A DNA stretch of 64,000 bases, taken from assembly GCA_963402885.1 (NCBI GenBank), contig OY727102.1, forward strand, positions 12,214,001 to 12,278,000, read 5' to 3'. This document shows positions 61,401 to 64,000 of the stretch, one piece after another. Source of the stretch: Antedon bifida. Lineage: Eukaryota; Echinodermata; Crinoidea; Comatulida; Antedonidae. A model generated the notes under the pieces. The model did not search any database and was not told the DNA's origin. It saw nothing but the letters and a program-made list of their open reading frames with translations. The position numbers were made by a program, and so were the translations under genes. The stretch's first letter is position 1, and every line of letters begins with the position of its first letter.

Positions 61401-63880
61401 TTATCCATTTTGTTATAATTACTTAAATTACTTTCTTAGAGGTCATTTTCATCCATTTTTAACAACTTATTGTCCAAGAACATTCCAATATCCCATATAT
61501 TCACTGTTATTATTTTCACTATCATTTATAATTTGACTTTTTATAATATATTTTTTAGTCTTTCATTGAGGATATCTCATACCATGAAGTGCCAATATCA
61601 GAGACTACTGCAAGGGTTGAGACGTTTATTGAATTGAACAAAGAAAAACATATGAAGCCCGAGCAACAACAAGATCTAAAGGGAAAGGTCAAGGAATTAC
61701 AGACTGGATACCGTGAGGTCGTAACCATAGCGAACAACAGAATGCGAAGTATTGATGAAAACCATCAGCAGCTTATGATTGAAAAGAAGGAATTGGTAAG
61801 TTGTGAATCAATTGACCAATCAAAGAGCTGGATGGCTCAATGCCAGGAATCTACTGGTATTTGAAAATGAGACAAAACGTCCGATGGAAAGTTAGACTTG
61901 AAGATCCCGCTACCAAGATAAAATTGTTTTATCTTTTATTAATATTGGTTATTGGAATTGAATTCAATGTTAATAATTCTTTAAAATGTTTTTGTAGAAC
62001 TTAATTGATAAGAACTTCCAAGACGTTTATTCTAATGGACAACTACTACTCAAATGGCTGTCAGACACAGAACATGCAATGGGATCATCACAGCCTCAGA
62101 GTGAACAGGTTCAGCCTCTTAATGAACAGCTCAACAAAATGAAGGTGATGTCTTATTATCTTCGAGTTACTCTCAGTATTACCATCATTTTCATTAGTAC
62201 AGAAAAAAAGGAATATAATCTCTATAATCTGATATTGTATCTTTTAAAACCACCATGCTTATAATGAATACAAATAATAGATTGGGGGAATACAGTACTT
62301 CTGAAACAAATCATCCTTTTAAGTTAAAATCATCTTGTTAGGTTAGAAATATTTTGTTACTTTTTGCATGTGCCTTCTGAACTAAAAATATTTAACTTTT
62401 TGTATTAATCCTAGGCTTTGAGAGATGACATTAATGCTCATGAACAGCCACTAAAAACCACAGTTGAAAACATCCAAAAGTTTGTGAACACCAGCGGTGA
62501 TAAACTAGCGCAGCCAAATCATGCCACACTACAGGATATACAGAAAAAACTATACAGTCGTTTTGACTTGCTTCAGAACCAAGCAGATGAACGTGTCAAT
62601 CACCTCACCTCTGCTTTAGACTACCTCCACAACTTTGAGCATGACCTTGCAAAGTTCGAGCACTGGCTTGGAAAGACGATGCACGATATCGATGGATTGC
62701 TCAGCGATCCTGGTCGTGATGTAAGCATTTTGAAACGACAACAGATGCAACTTCAAGGGATCTCTTCCGATATGAATGTACGCAAGTCACATTTGGCAAT
62801 GGTGCAAGATAGTGGACAGCGGTATATTGAAGATGCAAAGGTTAGCAGAGATGTTTAATTGTCTGGCTTCCTCATGTTCTAATTAGTGATTGTCTTCATG
62901 GAGATGTTTATATGTTTTATCTTCTAATTTAACTTCATCATTCTATATTTTTAGGTCTACAAACAAATGCTACACGAATTTCGCCAAACCGCCCTCCCAA
63001 GTCAGTTCAACCGAGTGTTTAGCGAGGCACCAGATTCAACTGGAATCCAAGATCGTCTGCTTCATCTAAATGAAGAATTTGAACACTTGGAACACAAGTG
63101 TGACAGTGCTGGCAAGAGGTTGGAAGTTCTTATTAAGAAACATTTGCATTACAACAAAGGTCTTGCATCTGTGACAAACTGGTTAGATACAACAGAGAAA
63201 GCAATGGCAAAACTCATGCAAGAACCTATTGCAGCAGAGACATCAACTGTCCAAGAACAGGCAGAGAAATTTAAGGTTTTTGTTTTTTTAAAAAGATTGT
63301 AATACAAATTTATTGTAGCAGAAACAAAAGTAGTTCATCATTCTATTTAGCTGTCAAAAGAGCAATTGTAATTGGAATAGTCTGCTATGATGTTGTAAGT
63401 TACTTTAGTTTGATATTTGATAAATCTTAACATTAATCTTTACAGGCATTCAATGATGATGTAATCAAACACTCCAAAGATGTTGAAGACTTGAAATATA
63501 CAGGAAGAGAGCTGACTGATGCCCAGCCAGAGGTTAAACCTGATGTCCAAAGGACCATTGGTAAGTTTCTTGTTCAATTCTTTTTTTTTTTACCGATTGG
63601 ATGTGGAATATTGATATATATATAATATTTGGATAAAATTGTTTATGATCAATATATAATTGTAGATGATGTTAGTGAGCGTTACAACAGACTTGAACGT
63701 TTACTGACGGAGAGAAGCAGTACTTTGCATCGAACCCTTATGAACTCTCGTAGCCTTCAGGACAGCCTTAACAGCCTCATCATATGGTTGGAAGAGAAAG
63801 AGGATGCATTTGATAAGCTGGACTCTGCAAAGGTACTAGTTAAGCGTGACAACTTACAAGAACAAGTGCAATATCACAAG
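4266..63880 (+). CDS. MACF1: Spectraplakin (MACF1/dystonin/Shot family), 5' part; gene continues beyond the window
   Basis: The protein is a giant cytolinker. CH1 and CH2 at the N-terminus bind F-actin, the plakin domain binds membrane and junction partners, a spectrin-repeat rod follows, and the family's EF-hand and GAS2 microtubule-binding end would lie beyond the window. I joined 37 exons from first exon 1a into one continuous frame of 3352 codons. All introns used are GT/AG and every phase matches. Approximate residues: unique N-terminus 1-47, CH1 48-155, CH2 156-265, plakin domain 300-1390 with SH3 near 815-880, low-complexity insert 1393-2816, rod from 2817. Landmark strings include [38 protein letters not shown] and [16 protein letters not shown]. 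Vertebrates have two paralogs (MACF1, DST); this looks like the single pre-duplication gene, so the symbol is a family label. Family is certain; exact ortholog naming is inference. Confidence 0.95.
5198..5258 (+). CDS. MACF1: Alternative first coding exon (YExxLxxWK type) of the spectraplakin
   Basis: The ATG at 5198 (A at -3, in-frame TGA at 5120) opens a 20-residue frame ending [10 protein letters not shown] plus one base, then GTAGGA. Phase 1 matches exon 2 exactly and would give [20 protein letters not shown]. Vertebrate dystonin isoform 1 and fly Shot have an N-terminus of the form YE..L..YKDERD at this junction, so the spacing and Lys-Asp join look conserved. It lies only 0.8 kb downstream of exon 1a. 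There is no transcript evidence here; the donor is acceptable, not perfect. Confidence 0.65.
5912..6012. repeat. Dispersed-repeat fragment with TTTATTCGAATAAACGCC words
   Basis: It contains TTATTCGAATAAACGCC, GGTGTTTATTCGAGG and a poly-G run in an otherwise AT-rich intron. The short inverted and direct echoes of ATTCGA and AAACGCC look like the end of a decayed DNA transposon. No complete element is seen. Confidence 0.35.
6896..7229. repeat. Diverged direct duplication, about 205-bp spacing
   Basis: A block starting GGGGTTGACACACCACA (about 6900) and containing ACCTTATATTGGGTATTGA, AGTGGCATTGACAA and AACATAACAACAA recurs in the same order from about 7103. The two copies have diverged by small indels. 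Noncoding. Confidence 0.7.
7850..8072. repeat. 26-bp tandem repeat, about 8-9 units
   Basis: The unit is AATATCAATCTCATAATTTG followed by GATTAA, repeated with few changes. Intronic and AT-rich. Confidence 0.85.
8167..8344. mobile_element. Small TIR element (MITE), about 180 bp
   Basis: The left end ATTTACACAGACGAGCGATA is mirrored at the right end, where the reverse complement reads ATTTACACAGACAAGCGGTA (18 of 20). The interior is GC-richer than the intron around it. No open frame and no clear target-site duplication. Confidence 0.65.
9746..9938. mobile_element. hAT-like MITE, 193 bp, with 8-bp target duplication
   Basis: The left end CAGTTGCGTAACG pairs with the right end, whose reverse complement is CAGTGGCGTATCG (11 of 13). 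The flanks are TACCCCTG (9738-9745) and TACCGCTG (9939-9946), an 8-bp duplication with one mismatch. CAGTGGCG-type ends and 8-bp duplications are typical of the hAT superfamily. It is non-autonomous; no transposase is visible. Confidence 0.7.
11172..11394. mobile_element. Foldback element with 64-bp inverted arms
   Basis: The left arm (11172-11235) and right arm (11332-11394) are near-perfect inverted copies sharing GAGCGAGATATAACTCGAA and AGCCCTTTCTCC, around a spacer of about 96 bp. RNA across it would form a long hairpin. It is probably a MITE in intron 1; no clear target duplication. Confidence 0.8.
12541..13252. repeat. 18-bp minisatellite, about 39 units
   Basis: The unit is GAGCGTGGGATTATATTC with variants. 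The array has blocks: irregular units with TTTGCGCG at the start, a TTCGAG block near 12650-12800, TTTGAG/TTTAAG units, then a homogeneous TTAGAG block near 13030-13250. Because 18 is divisible by 3, several frames stay open on both strands; these repetitive frames (IRAWDY-like) are not genes. Confidence 0.95.
14826..14917. repeat. Perfect 46-bp tandem duplication
   Basis: CTGTAATAATTATGTAACAT through TTTTTTTTCTCC occurs twice in a row without visible change, so it is probably recent or polymorphic. Confidence 0.9.
15002..15166. mobile_element. MITE family A, copy 2
   Basis: The left end TTTTGACAAAAAATGTGATG, the core ATATCACTACCATATTTGGG and the right end AATAGTGTAGACAAAGCTTA match the other copies. 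The extreme left TIR is eroded. Confidence 0.75.
15838..15880 (+). CDS. Weak candidate third first exon joining exon 2
   Basis: An ATG in a strong context (CCACCATGA) opens [14 protein letters not shown] plus one base, followed by GTATGT. Phase 1 fits exon 2 and the join codon would be TAT (Tyr), giving YERDEVQ. The surrounding 150 bp is richer in G+C and the frame stays open upstream to about 15712. I recognise no homologous N-terminus, so this may be coincidence. Confidence 0.22.
18415..18565. repeat. Probable dispersed repeat (SINE-like segment)
   Basis: It contains GTGAGACCTCTTCAGTCAAA, GGTTCTTTAAAGTGCACATG and ACACTGGACCTACGGTTTA, a composition unlike the flanking intron and resembling repeats common in marine invertebrate genomes. 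No termini could be defined. Confidence 0.4.
19764..19803. repeat. (GAA)n microsatellite
   Basis: About 12 uninterrupted GAA units. The poly-Leu reading on the minus strand is an artefact of the repeat. Confidence 0.95.
20002..20063 (+). CDS. MACF1: Spectraplakin exon 2, start of CH1
   Basis: It encodes (D)[20 protein letters not shown], the first helix and first actin-binding segment of CH1. The acceptor is TTTTCCAG and the donor AAG|GTTAGT. It enters in phase 1 and leaves in phase 0. It is the common target of the upstream first exons. Confidence 0.97.
20618..21093. repeat. 17-bp minisatellite, about 19 near-identical units plus a degenerate tail
   Basis: The unit is GAGCGGTGCTGTTGAAT, almost invariant from 20640 to 20937, then decaying copies (GGTGGTGTAAGTTGAATA and similar) to about 21093. 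Since 17 is not divisible by 3 and the unit has no stops on the minus strand, all three minus frames read the same 17-residue period. These are not genes. Confidence 0.95.
21378..22192. mobile_element. 815-bp TIR element with perfect 27-bp ends, flanked by TA
   Basis: The left end CCGTATATTTCGGTGTATAA continues to 27 bp and is matched exactly by the right end at 22166-22192. TA flanks both sides (21376-21377 and 22193-22194), as in Tc1/mariner-type insertion. The inner sequence TGCGTCTTATA recurs near 21440, 22091 and 22150. G+C is above the intron average. No transposase frame, so non-autonomous. Confidence 0.8.
23800..24600. repeat. Satellite-like tandem array, five units of about 165 bp
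   Basis: The anchor GGGGCTATGCCCTTTCAGTC, or its variants, recurs at about 23916, 24087, 24250, 24410 and 24575 (spacing 171, 163, 160, 165). Between anchors come AGATAAA, CCAATTGAAAGG, CCTAGATTAGAA and TTTTTGTGGACTTA in constant order. Noncoding. Confidence 0.8.
25040..25300. repeat. Dispersed repeat, inverted relative of the 27.3-27.5 kb segment
   Basis: It contains GTTATTTGATT, AGTCAACTACTA and GCATTTTGGGTAA. Their reverse complements (TAGTTGACT, TCAAATAAC, TTACCCAAAATGC) occur at 27393-27485. The order and spacing are only partly kept. Confidence 0.4.
25926..25990. repeat. Short tandem repeat, three units of about 24 bp
   Basis: Units of the form CCCTTAATCTACAGTGGACC repeat three times with changes, in a C-rich patch unusual for this intron. 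Confidence 0.6.
27330..27490. repeat. Dispersed repeat, inverted relative of the 25.04-25.3 kb segment
   Basis: It contains ATAACCGTAAAATCAG, TTACCCAAAATGCAATGG and TAGTTGACTCAAGG, then TCAAATAAC, which match the reverse complement of the 25.1-25.3 kb block. Ends were not resolved. Confidence 0.4.
30833..30922 (+). CDS. MACF1: Spectraplakin exon 3, CH1
   Basis: Thirty codons, phase 0 to 0, including [20 protein letters not shown], the CH1 signature helix. The acceptor is TTTCTTTCAG; the donor GTAATT is somewhat weak. Confidence 0.97.
30923..31879 (+). other. Intron 3, no feature
   Basis: AT-rich intron of 957 bp. I see nothing beyond splice sites. Confidence 0.7.
31880..31957 (+). CDS. MACF1: Spectraplakin exon 4, CH1
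   Basis: Twenty-six codons, phase 0 to 0. It encodes [20 protein letters not shown] and FLEQKK, matching the family pattern PREKGRMRFHRLQNV. Acceptor CATTTTAG, donor AAG|GTATAA. Confidence 0.97.
32050..32162. mobile_element. MITE family A, copy 3 (right end lost)
   Basis: The intact left end AAAGCTCGGTCTACACTATC runs into AAACTTTATGTGAC and the core ATATCACTACCATATTTGGG. The right terminal repeat is missing, cut where a SINE-like tail begins. Confidence 0.8.
32166..32255. repeat. SINE-like tail remnant
   Basis: TTTTGGCCAAGATAAAAATC, ATGGTACTGAGTGAGC and AGGGATTAGAACCTG resemble the tRNA-related end segments of SINEs in marine invertebrates. A similar GCCTAAGGATGTAA...ATGGTACAGGCTTGAATCC stretch occurs near 40790. 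It is too decayed to assign a family. Confidence 0.35.
32527..32619 (+). CDS. MACF1: Spectraplakin exon 5, end of CH1
   Basis: Thirty-one codons, phase 0 to 0, containing [20 protein letters not shown] and ending WTIILHFQ, the last CH1 helix that joins CH2. Donor CAA|GTAAGT. Confidence 0.98.
32694..32847. mobile_element. MITE family A, copy 4 (near full length)
   Basis: The left end AAAGCTTTGTCTACACTATC, two copies of the ATATCACTACCATATTTG core and the right end AAACTAGACTGAGCTTA. It inserted 75 bp after exon 5 and is in the same orientation as copy 3. Confidence 0.8.
34384..34532. repeat. Three-unit tandem repeat, about 55 bp
   Basis: GGGAAGTTGTAAATAGTGAT followed by AATGGTGCCAATCA occurs three times with slightly different spacers (about 34384, 34443, 34497). 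Confidence 0.8.
38216..38449 (+). CDS. MACF1: Alternative first exon 1b, acylated N-terminus, CH2-only isoform
   Basis: Seventy-eight codons, starting [13 protein letters not shown] and ending DCESRHSIQ. Gly2, Ser6 and Lys7 fit an N-myristoylation signal and Cys10-Cys11 a palmitoylation site. A basic patch LKRRNKRR near residues 39-46 is followed by SPLTP, a possible proline-directed phosphosite. An in-frame TAA ends three codons before the ATG, so this is a true start. The donor CAG|GTAAGA is phase 0 and joins exon 6 at 40492, skipping all CH1 exons. Vertebrate dystonin isoform 3 has the same design: a MGN-type acylated first exon and CH2 without CH1. Predicted role: a membrane-anchored form with reduced actin binding. 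Homology is inferred from architecture. Confidence 0.88.
38450..40491 (+). other. Intron between exon 1b and CH2, no feature
   Basis: AT-rich 2.0-kb intron. I see no exon, element or tandem repeat. Confidence 0.7.
40492..40661 (+). CDS. MACF1: Spectraplakin exon 6, start of CH2
   Basis: It encodes [31 protein letters not shown], then [31 protein letters not shown] is the CH2 signature. Phase 0 in, phase 2 out. It is the shared splice target of exon 5 and exon 1b. Confidence 0.98.
40780..40835. repeat. SINE-like tail remnant
   Basis: CATCTTGCCTAAGGATGTAA, then ATGGTACAGGCTTGAATCCG, resembles SINE 3' segments with a decayed B-box-like GAATCC. It is intronic and has no body. Confidence 0.35.
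41092..41204 (+). CDS. MACF1: Spectraplakin exon 7, CH2
   Basis: It encodes [20 protein letters not shown] and [17 protein letters not shown], the middle of CH2. Phase 2 in, phase 1 out. Confidence 0.98.
41667..41818 (+). CDS. MACF1: Spectraplakin exon 8, end of CH2 and linker
   Basis: It encodes [20 protein letters not shown] and DVFPKVP, the last CH2 helix, then a Ser/Val/Gln linker to the plakin domain. Phase 1 in, phase 0 out. Confidence 0.97.
42215..42331 (+). CDS. MACF1: Spectraplakin exon 9, start of plakin domain
   Basis: Thirty-nine codons, including [20 protein letters not shown], the first spectrin-like helix. The donor GTCTGT is weak but the frame and phase fit. Confidence 0.94.
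42579..42805 (+). CDS. MACF1: Spectraplakin exon 10, plakin domain spectrin helices
   Basis: It encodes a helical segment with [20 protein letters not shown] and [19 protein letters not shown], typical spectrin helix pattern (W in helix A). Leaves in phase 2. A MITE copy starts 46 bp after the donor. Confidence 0.97.
42852..42925. mobile_element. MITE family A, half copy 5
   Basis: CTCTTTCTACACTATCAACA, then AATATGGTAGTGATATGACA, are the left end and inverted core of the family. It lies directly behind exon 10. Confidence 0.6.
43027..43195 (+). CDS. MACF1: Spectraplakin exon 11, plakin domain
   Basis: Fifty-six codons of helical sequence, including [20 protein letters not shown] and [11 protein letters not shown]. 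Acceptor TTTTTTTCAG. Confidence 0.96.
43328..43603. mobile_element. MITE family A, degenerate copy 6
   Basis: The left end is AAGCCCTGTGTAAACTATCA. About 200 bp on comes the inverted core ATGGTAGTGATATGACA, then GTTTTGTCACATAA. The interior has unrelated sequence and a poly-A run, so this may be an element with an insertion. Confidence 0.5.
43661..43749 (+). CDS. MACF1: Spectraplakin exon 12, plakin domain
   Basis: It encodes [20 protein letters not shown] then FEGWKDLLK. Phase 0 in, phase 2 out, completed by the A at 44071. Confidence 0.95.
44071..44221 (+). CDS. MACF1: Spectraplakin exon 13, plakin domain
   Basis: It encodes [20 protein letters not shown] and a linker, ending [16 protein letters not shown]. 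Phase 0 out, donor TCG|GTGAGT. Confidence 0.96.
44548..44916 (+). CDS. MACF1: Spectraplakin exon 14, plakin domain core
   Basis: One hundred twenty-three codons, the largest plakin-domain exon, with [20 protein letters not shown] and [17 protein letters not shown]. This string is one of the most conserved in plakins. Confidence 0.98.
45089..45193 (+). CDS. MACF1: Spectraplakin exon 15, plakin domain
   Basis: Thirty-five codons, [20 protein letters not shown] then [15 protein letters not shown], a continuous spectrin helix B/C. Phase 0 on both sides. Confidence 0.97.
45426..45521 (+). CDS. MACF1: Spectraplakin exon 16, plakin domain
   Basis: Thirty-two codons, [20 protein letters not shown] then [16 protein letters not shown] is the helix A pattern of the SH3-bearing repeat. 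Confidence 0.97.
45522..47401 (+). other. Intron 16
   Basis: A 1.9-kb intron holding the minisatellite above. A G+C-richer stretch near 47040-47160 contains no convincing exon. Confidence 0.65.
46205..46475. repeat. Minisatellite of TACTGTGTCATA / CTGTACATATACT words
   Basis: Alternating words such as CTGTACATATACTGTGTCA and CATATACTGGGAAATACT fill about 270 bp of the 1.9-kb intron between exons 16 and 17. Open frames across it are artefacts. Confidence 0.9.
47402..47524 (+). CDS. MACF1: Spectraplakin exon 17, plakin domain
   Basis: Forty-one codons, [20 protein letters not shown] onward, helix ahead of the SH3 domain. Acceptor CCTCCGCTTAG. Confidence 0.95.
47910..48056 (+). CDS. MACF1: Spectraplakin exon 18, helix and first half of SH3
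   Basis: Forty-nine codons. After [11 protein letters not shown] the SH3 fold starts: [16 protein letters not shown]. The usual ALYDY motif reads AVCSY, as in plakins, whose SH3 lacks the normal polyproline pocket. Confidence 0.97.
48289..48443 (+). CDS. MACF1: Spectraplakin exon 19, second half of SH3
   Basis: It encodes [40 protein letters not shown] and the return to helix. KWKV and VP...F.IPPP match the plakin SH3. Leaves in phase 2. Confidence 0.98.
48707..48846 (+). CDS. MACF1: Spectraplakin exon 20, helix after SH3
   Basis: It encodes [20 protein letters not shown] and [11 protein letters not shown], completing the repeat that hosts the SH3, then a Thr-rich tail. Phase 1 out; this starts the run of phase-1 exons. 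Confidence 0.96.
49127..49195 (+). CDS. MACF1: Spectraplakin exon 21, small phase 1-1 cassette
   Basis: Sixty-nine nt, (E)[19 protein letters not shown] then KDT, Ser/Thr/Val-rich and without helix pattern. Both junctions are phase 1, so skipping keeps frame. Confidence 0.88.
49897..50025 (+). CDS. MACF1: Spectraplakin exon 22, phase 1-1 cassette
   Basis: One hundred twenty-nine nt, containing [20 protein letters not shown] and [15 protein letters not shown]. Acceptor CCCCGCTTCCTTCAG is strong. A 42-bp part (49917-49958) has a diverged copy in the intron at 51837-51878. Phase 1 on both sides, so optional use is possible. Confidence 0.85.
50534..50641 (+). CDS. MACF1: Spectraplakin exon 23, phase 1-1 cassette
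   Basis: One hundred eight nt, [20 protein letters not shown] then [15 protein letters not shown], acidic start then a helix. Also phase 1 on both sides. The 674-bp intron after it shows nothing. Confidence 0.88.
51316..51470 (+). CDS. MACF1: Spectraplakin exon 24, plakin domain helices
   Basis: It encodes [20 protein letters not shown] and [16 protein letters not shown]. Phase 1 in, phase 0 out. Confidence 0.94.
51635..51801 (+). CDS. MACF1: Spectraplakin exon 25, plakin domain
   Basis: It encodes [20 protein letters not shown] and [20 protein letters not shown], a spectrin helix with the typical W. Phase 2 out. Confidence 0.96.
51916..52054 (+). CDS. MACF1: Spectraplakin exon 26, plakin domain
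   Basis: It encodes [20 protein letters not shown] and [13 protein letters not shown]. The 114-bp intron before it is the shortest in the gene and carries the exon 22-like segment. Confidence 0.95.
52060..52260. repeat. Probable dispersed repeat with TTATATAGCGCCTAA
   Basis: GTTATATAGCGCCTAATTCTC and CTCAAAGTCC resemble a repeat start seen also at about 10211 (TTATATAGCGCTTAAC). Ends undefined. Confidence 0.35.
52446..52621 (+). CDS. MACF1: Spectraplakin exon 27, end of plakin domain
   Basis: It encodes [20 protein letters not shown] and [15 protein letters not shown], a spectrin helix B with the RWDNVC pattern. Phase 2 out. Confidence 0.96.
53084..53327 (+). CDS. MACF1: Spectraplakin exon 28
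   Basis: Eighty-one codons, [39 protein letters not shown] and a second helix. Acceptor (AATAAAAAAG) has a poor pyrimidine tract, but phase and continuity with exon 27 are exact. Confidence 0.92.
53620..53820 (+). CDS. MACF1: Spectraplakin exon 29
   Basis: Sixty-seven codons, [20 protein letters not shown], a basic KRPR and a helix [19 protein letters not shown]. Phase 0 out, so it can join either exon 30 or exon 31. Confidence 0.93.
53821..55994 (+). other. Intron before the giant exon (2.2 kb)
   Basis: AT-rich with short palindromes near 54150-54220. A G+C-richer patch near 55220-55345 ends in a GTAAGT but has a stop in the ATG frame, so I do not call an exon. Confidence 0.6.
55995..60266 (+). 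CDS. MACF1: Spectraplakin exon 30, giant 1424-codon optional exon
   Basis: A single open frame of 4272 nt between a good acceptor (TTTTCCACAG at 55994) and donor ATG|GTAAGT. Phase 0 on both sides; skipping it joins exon 29 to 31 in frame. It begins [20 protein letters not shown], then is rich in Lys, Glu, Ser, Pro, Thr and Ile. Basic stretches rich in KK lie in exon residues 290-420. Few aromatic clusters break the disorder: [32 protein letters not shown] and two QKA..FS.FK segments. Near the end, three copies of a ~60-residue unit with [10 protein letters not shown] start at about residues 1249, 1311 and 1370. No plakin repeats or coiled coil seen. Vertebrate MACF1b and dystonin-b place plakin repeats between the plakin domain and rod, so the position is similar but the content is not. 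Coding status is certain; function unknown. Confidence 0.92.
59640..60170 (+). repeat. Three tandem ~60-residue units inside exon 30
   Basis: [16 protein letters not shown] strings begin at 59739, 59925 and 60102 (periods 186 and 177 nt). The nucleotides around AAAGTTGTGGAACCAGTTTT are almost identical in copies 1 and 2, which suggests recent duplication. Each unit also has PVFQKSE.VMK or a variant. Confidence 0.9.
60267..61099 (+). other. Intron after the giant exon, no feature
   Basis: AT-rich 833-bp intron; nothing beyond splice sites. Confidence 0.7.
61100..61246 (+). CDS. MACF1: Spectraplakin exon 31, start of the rod
   Basis: Forty-nine codons, [20 protein letters not shown] then [20 protein letters not shown]. 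The acceptor TTTTCTAG is phase 0 and so accepts exon 29 or 30. Confidence 0.93.
61559..61795 (+). CDS. MACF1: Spectraplakin exon 32
   Basis: Seventy-nine codons, including [20 protein letters not shown] and [16 protein letters not shown], a spectrin-type helix pair. Phase 0 both sides. Confidence 0.95.
61998..62144 (+). CDS. MACF1: Spectraplakin exon 33
   Basis: Forty-nine codons, [32 protein letters not shown]. The LLKWL.DTE pattern is the start of a spectrin repeat. Confidence 0.95.
62415..62840 (+). CDS. MACF1: Spectraplakin exon 34, spectrin repeats
   Basis: One hundred forty-two codons, with [20 protein letters not shown] and [20 protein letters not shown]. Helix A with W, heptad spacing. 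Phase 0 both sides. Confidence 0.97.
62955..63275 (+). CDS. MACF1: Spectraplakin exon 35, spectrin repeat
   Basis: One hundred seven codons, [20 protein letters not shown] and [20 protein letters not shown], one complete repeat unit. Donor AAG|GTTTTT is weak. Confidence 0.96.
63446..63560 (+). CDS. MACF1: Spectraplakin exon 36, spectrin repeat
   Basis: It encodes [20 protein letters not shown] and [18 protein letters not shown], then phase 1. Confidence 0.96.
63666..63880 (+). CDS. MACF1: Spectraplakin exon 37, last exon seen; rod continues
   Basis: It encodes [20 protein letters not shown] and [20 protein letters not shown], spectrin helices B/C and a new helix A. Donor AAG|GTATGT, phase 0. 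The remaining rod and the C-terminal domains are outside the window. Confidence 0.96.
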
Positions 63881-64000
63881 GTATGTTAGGATGAAAAAAT
63901 GTTAATGGTTTAATTTGAATTGAAGAACTGAAACCATCACTTAACAAATTGATTGATCACCCATTGTTGTTCCTTGCTTTTTATTCACTCATTTGTTTTT

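Overview
This window is the 5' part of one very large plus-strand animal gene. It encodes a spectraplakin, the MACF1/dystonin/Shot family of actin-microtubule-intermediate filament crosslinkers. Thirty-eight coding exons can be placed with GT/AG boundaries and matching phases, and the gene runs off the right edge at about 63,880. It is clearly eukaryotic: long AT-rich introns, spliced exons and many small DNA-transposon remnants. The protein is equally close to vertebrate MACF1 and dystonin, which suggests the single pre-duplication gene of an invertebrate. Frequent AGGCCTA words, MITEs and SINE-like tails suggest a marine invertebrate deuterostome such as an echinoderm, but that is an inference.

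Layout. 1-4265: upstream region with no gene I can support, containing CCAAT and AP-1-like sites near 3.5 kb. 4266-38449: alternative first exons and the CH1 exons. First exon 1a (4266-4407) and a second, short first exon (5198-5258) both end in phase 1 and join exon 2 at 20,002. A weaker third candidate lies at 15,838. CH1 is spread over exons 2-5 (20,002-32,619). A separate first exon, 1b (38216-38449), has a myristoylation/palmitoylation N-terminus and joins in phase 0 to the first CH2 exon at 40,492, so it bypasses CH1. 40,492-41,818: CH2. 42,215-53,820: the plakin domain, spectrin-type helices with an SH3 domain in the middle (47.9-48.4 kb). 55,995-60,266: one 4272-nt exon encoding 1424 residues of low-complexity, probably disordered protein, flanked by phase-0 introns and so skippable. 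61,100-63,880: start of the spectrin-repeat rod.

Isoform 1a with every exon gives 3352 codons in this window (1928 without the giant exon). Two switches are visible: at the N-terminus (CH1+CH2 actin-binding forms versus an acylated CH2-only form) and after the plakin domain (giant exon in or out).

The introns hold three minisatellites (12.5 kb, 20.6 kb, 46.2 kb), tandem repeats at 7.9 and 24 kb, a 27-bp TIR element flanked by TA (21.4-22.2 kb), a hAT-like MITE with near-perfect 8-bp target duplication (9.7 kb), two hairpin elements (8.2 and 11.2 kb) and at least six copies of one MITE family. Almost all other open frames are chance or repeat-derived.
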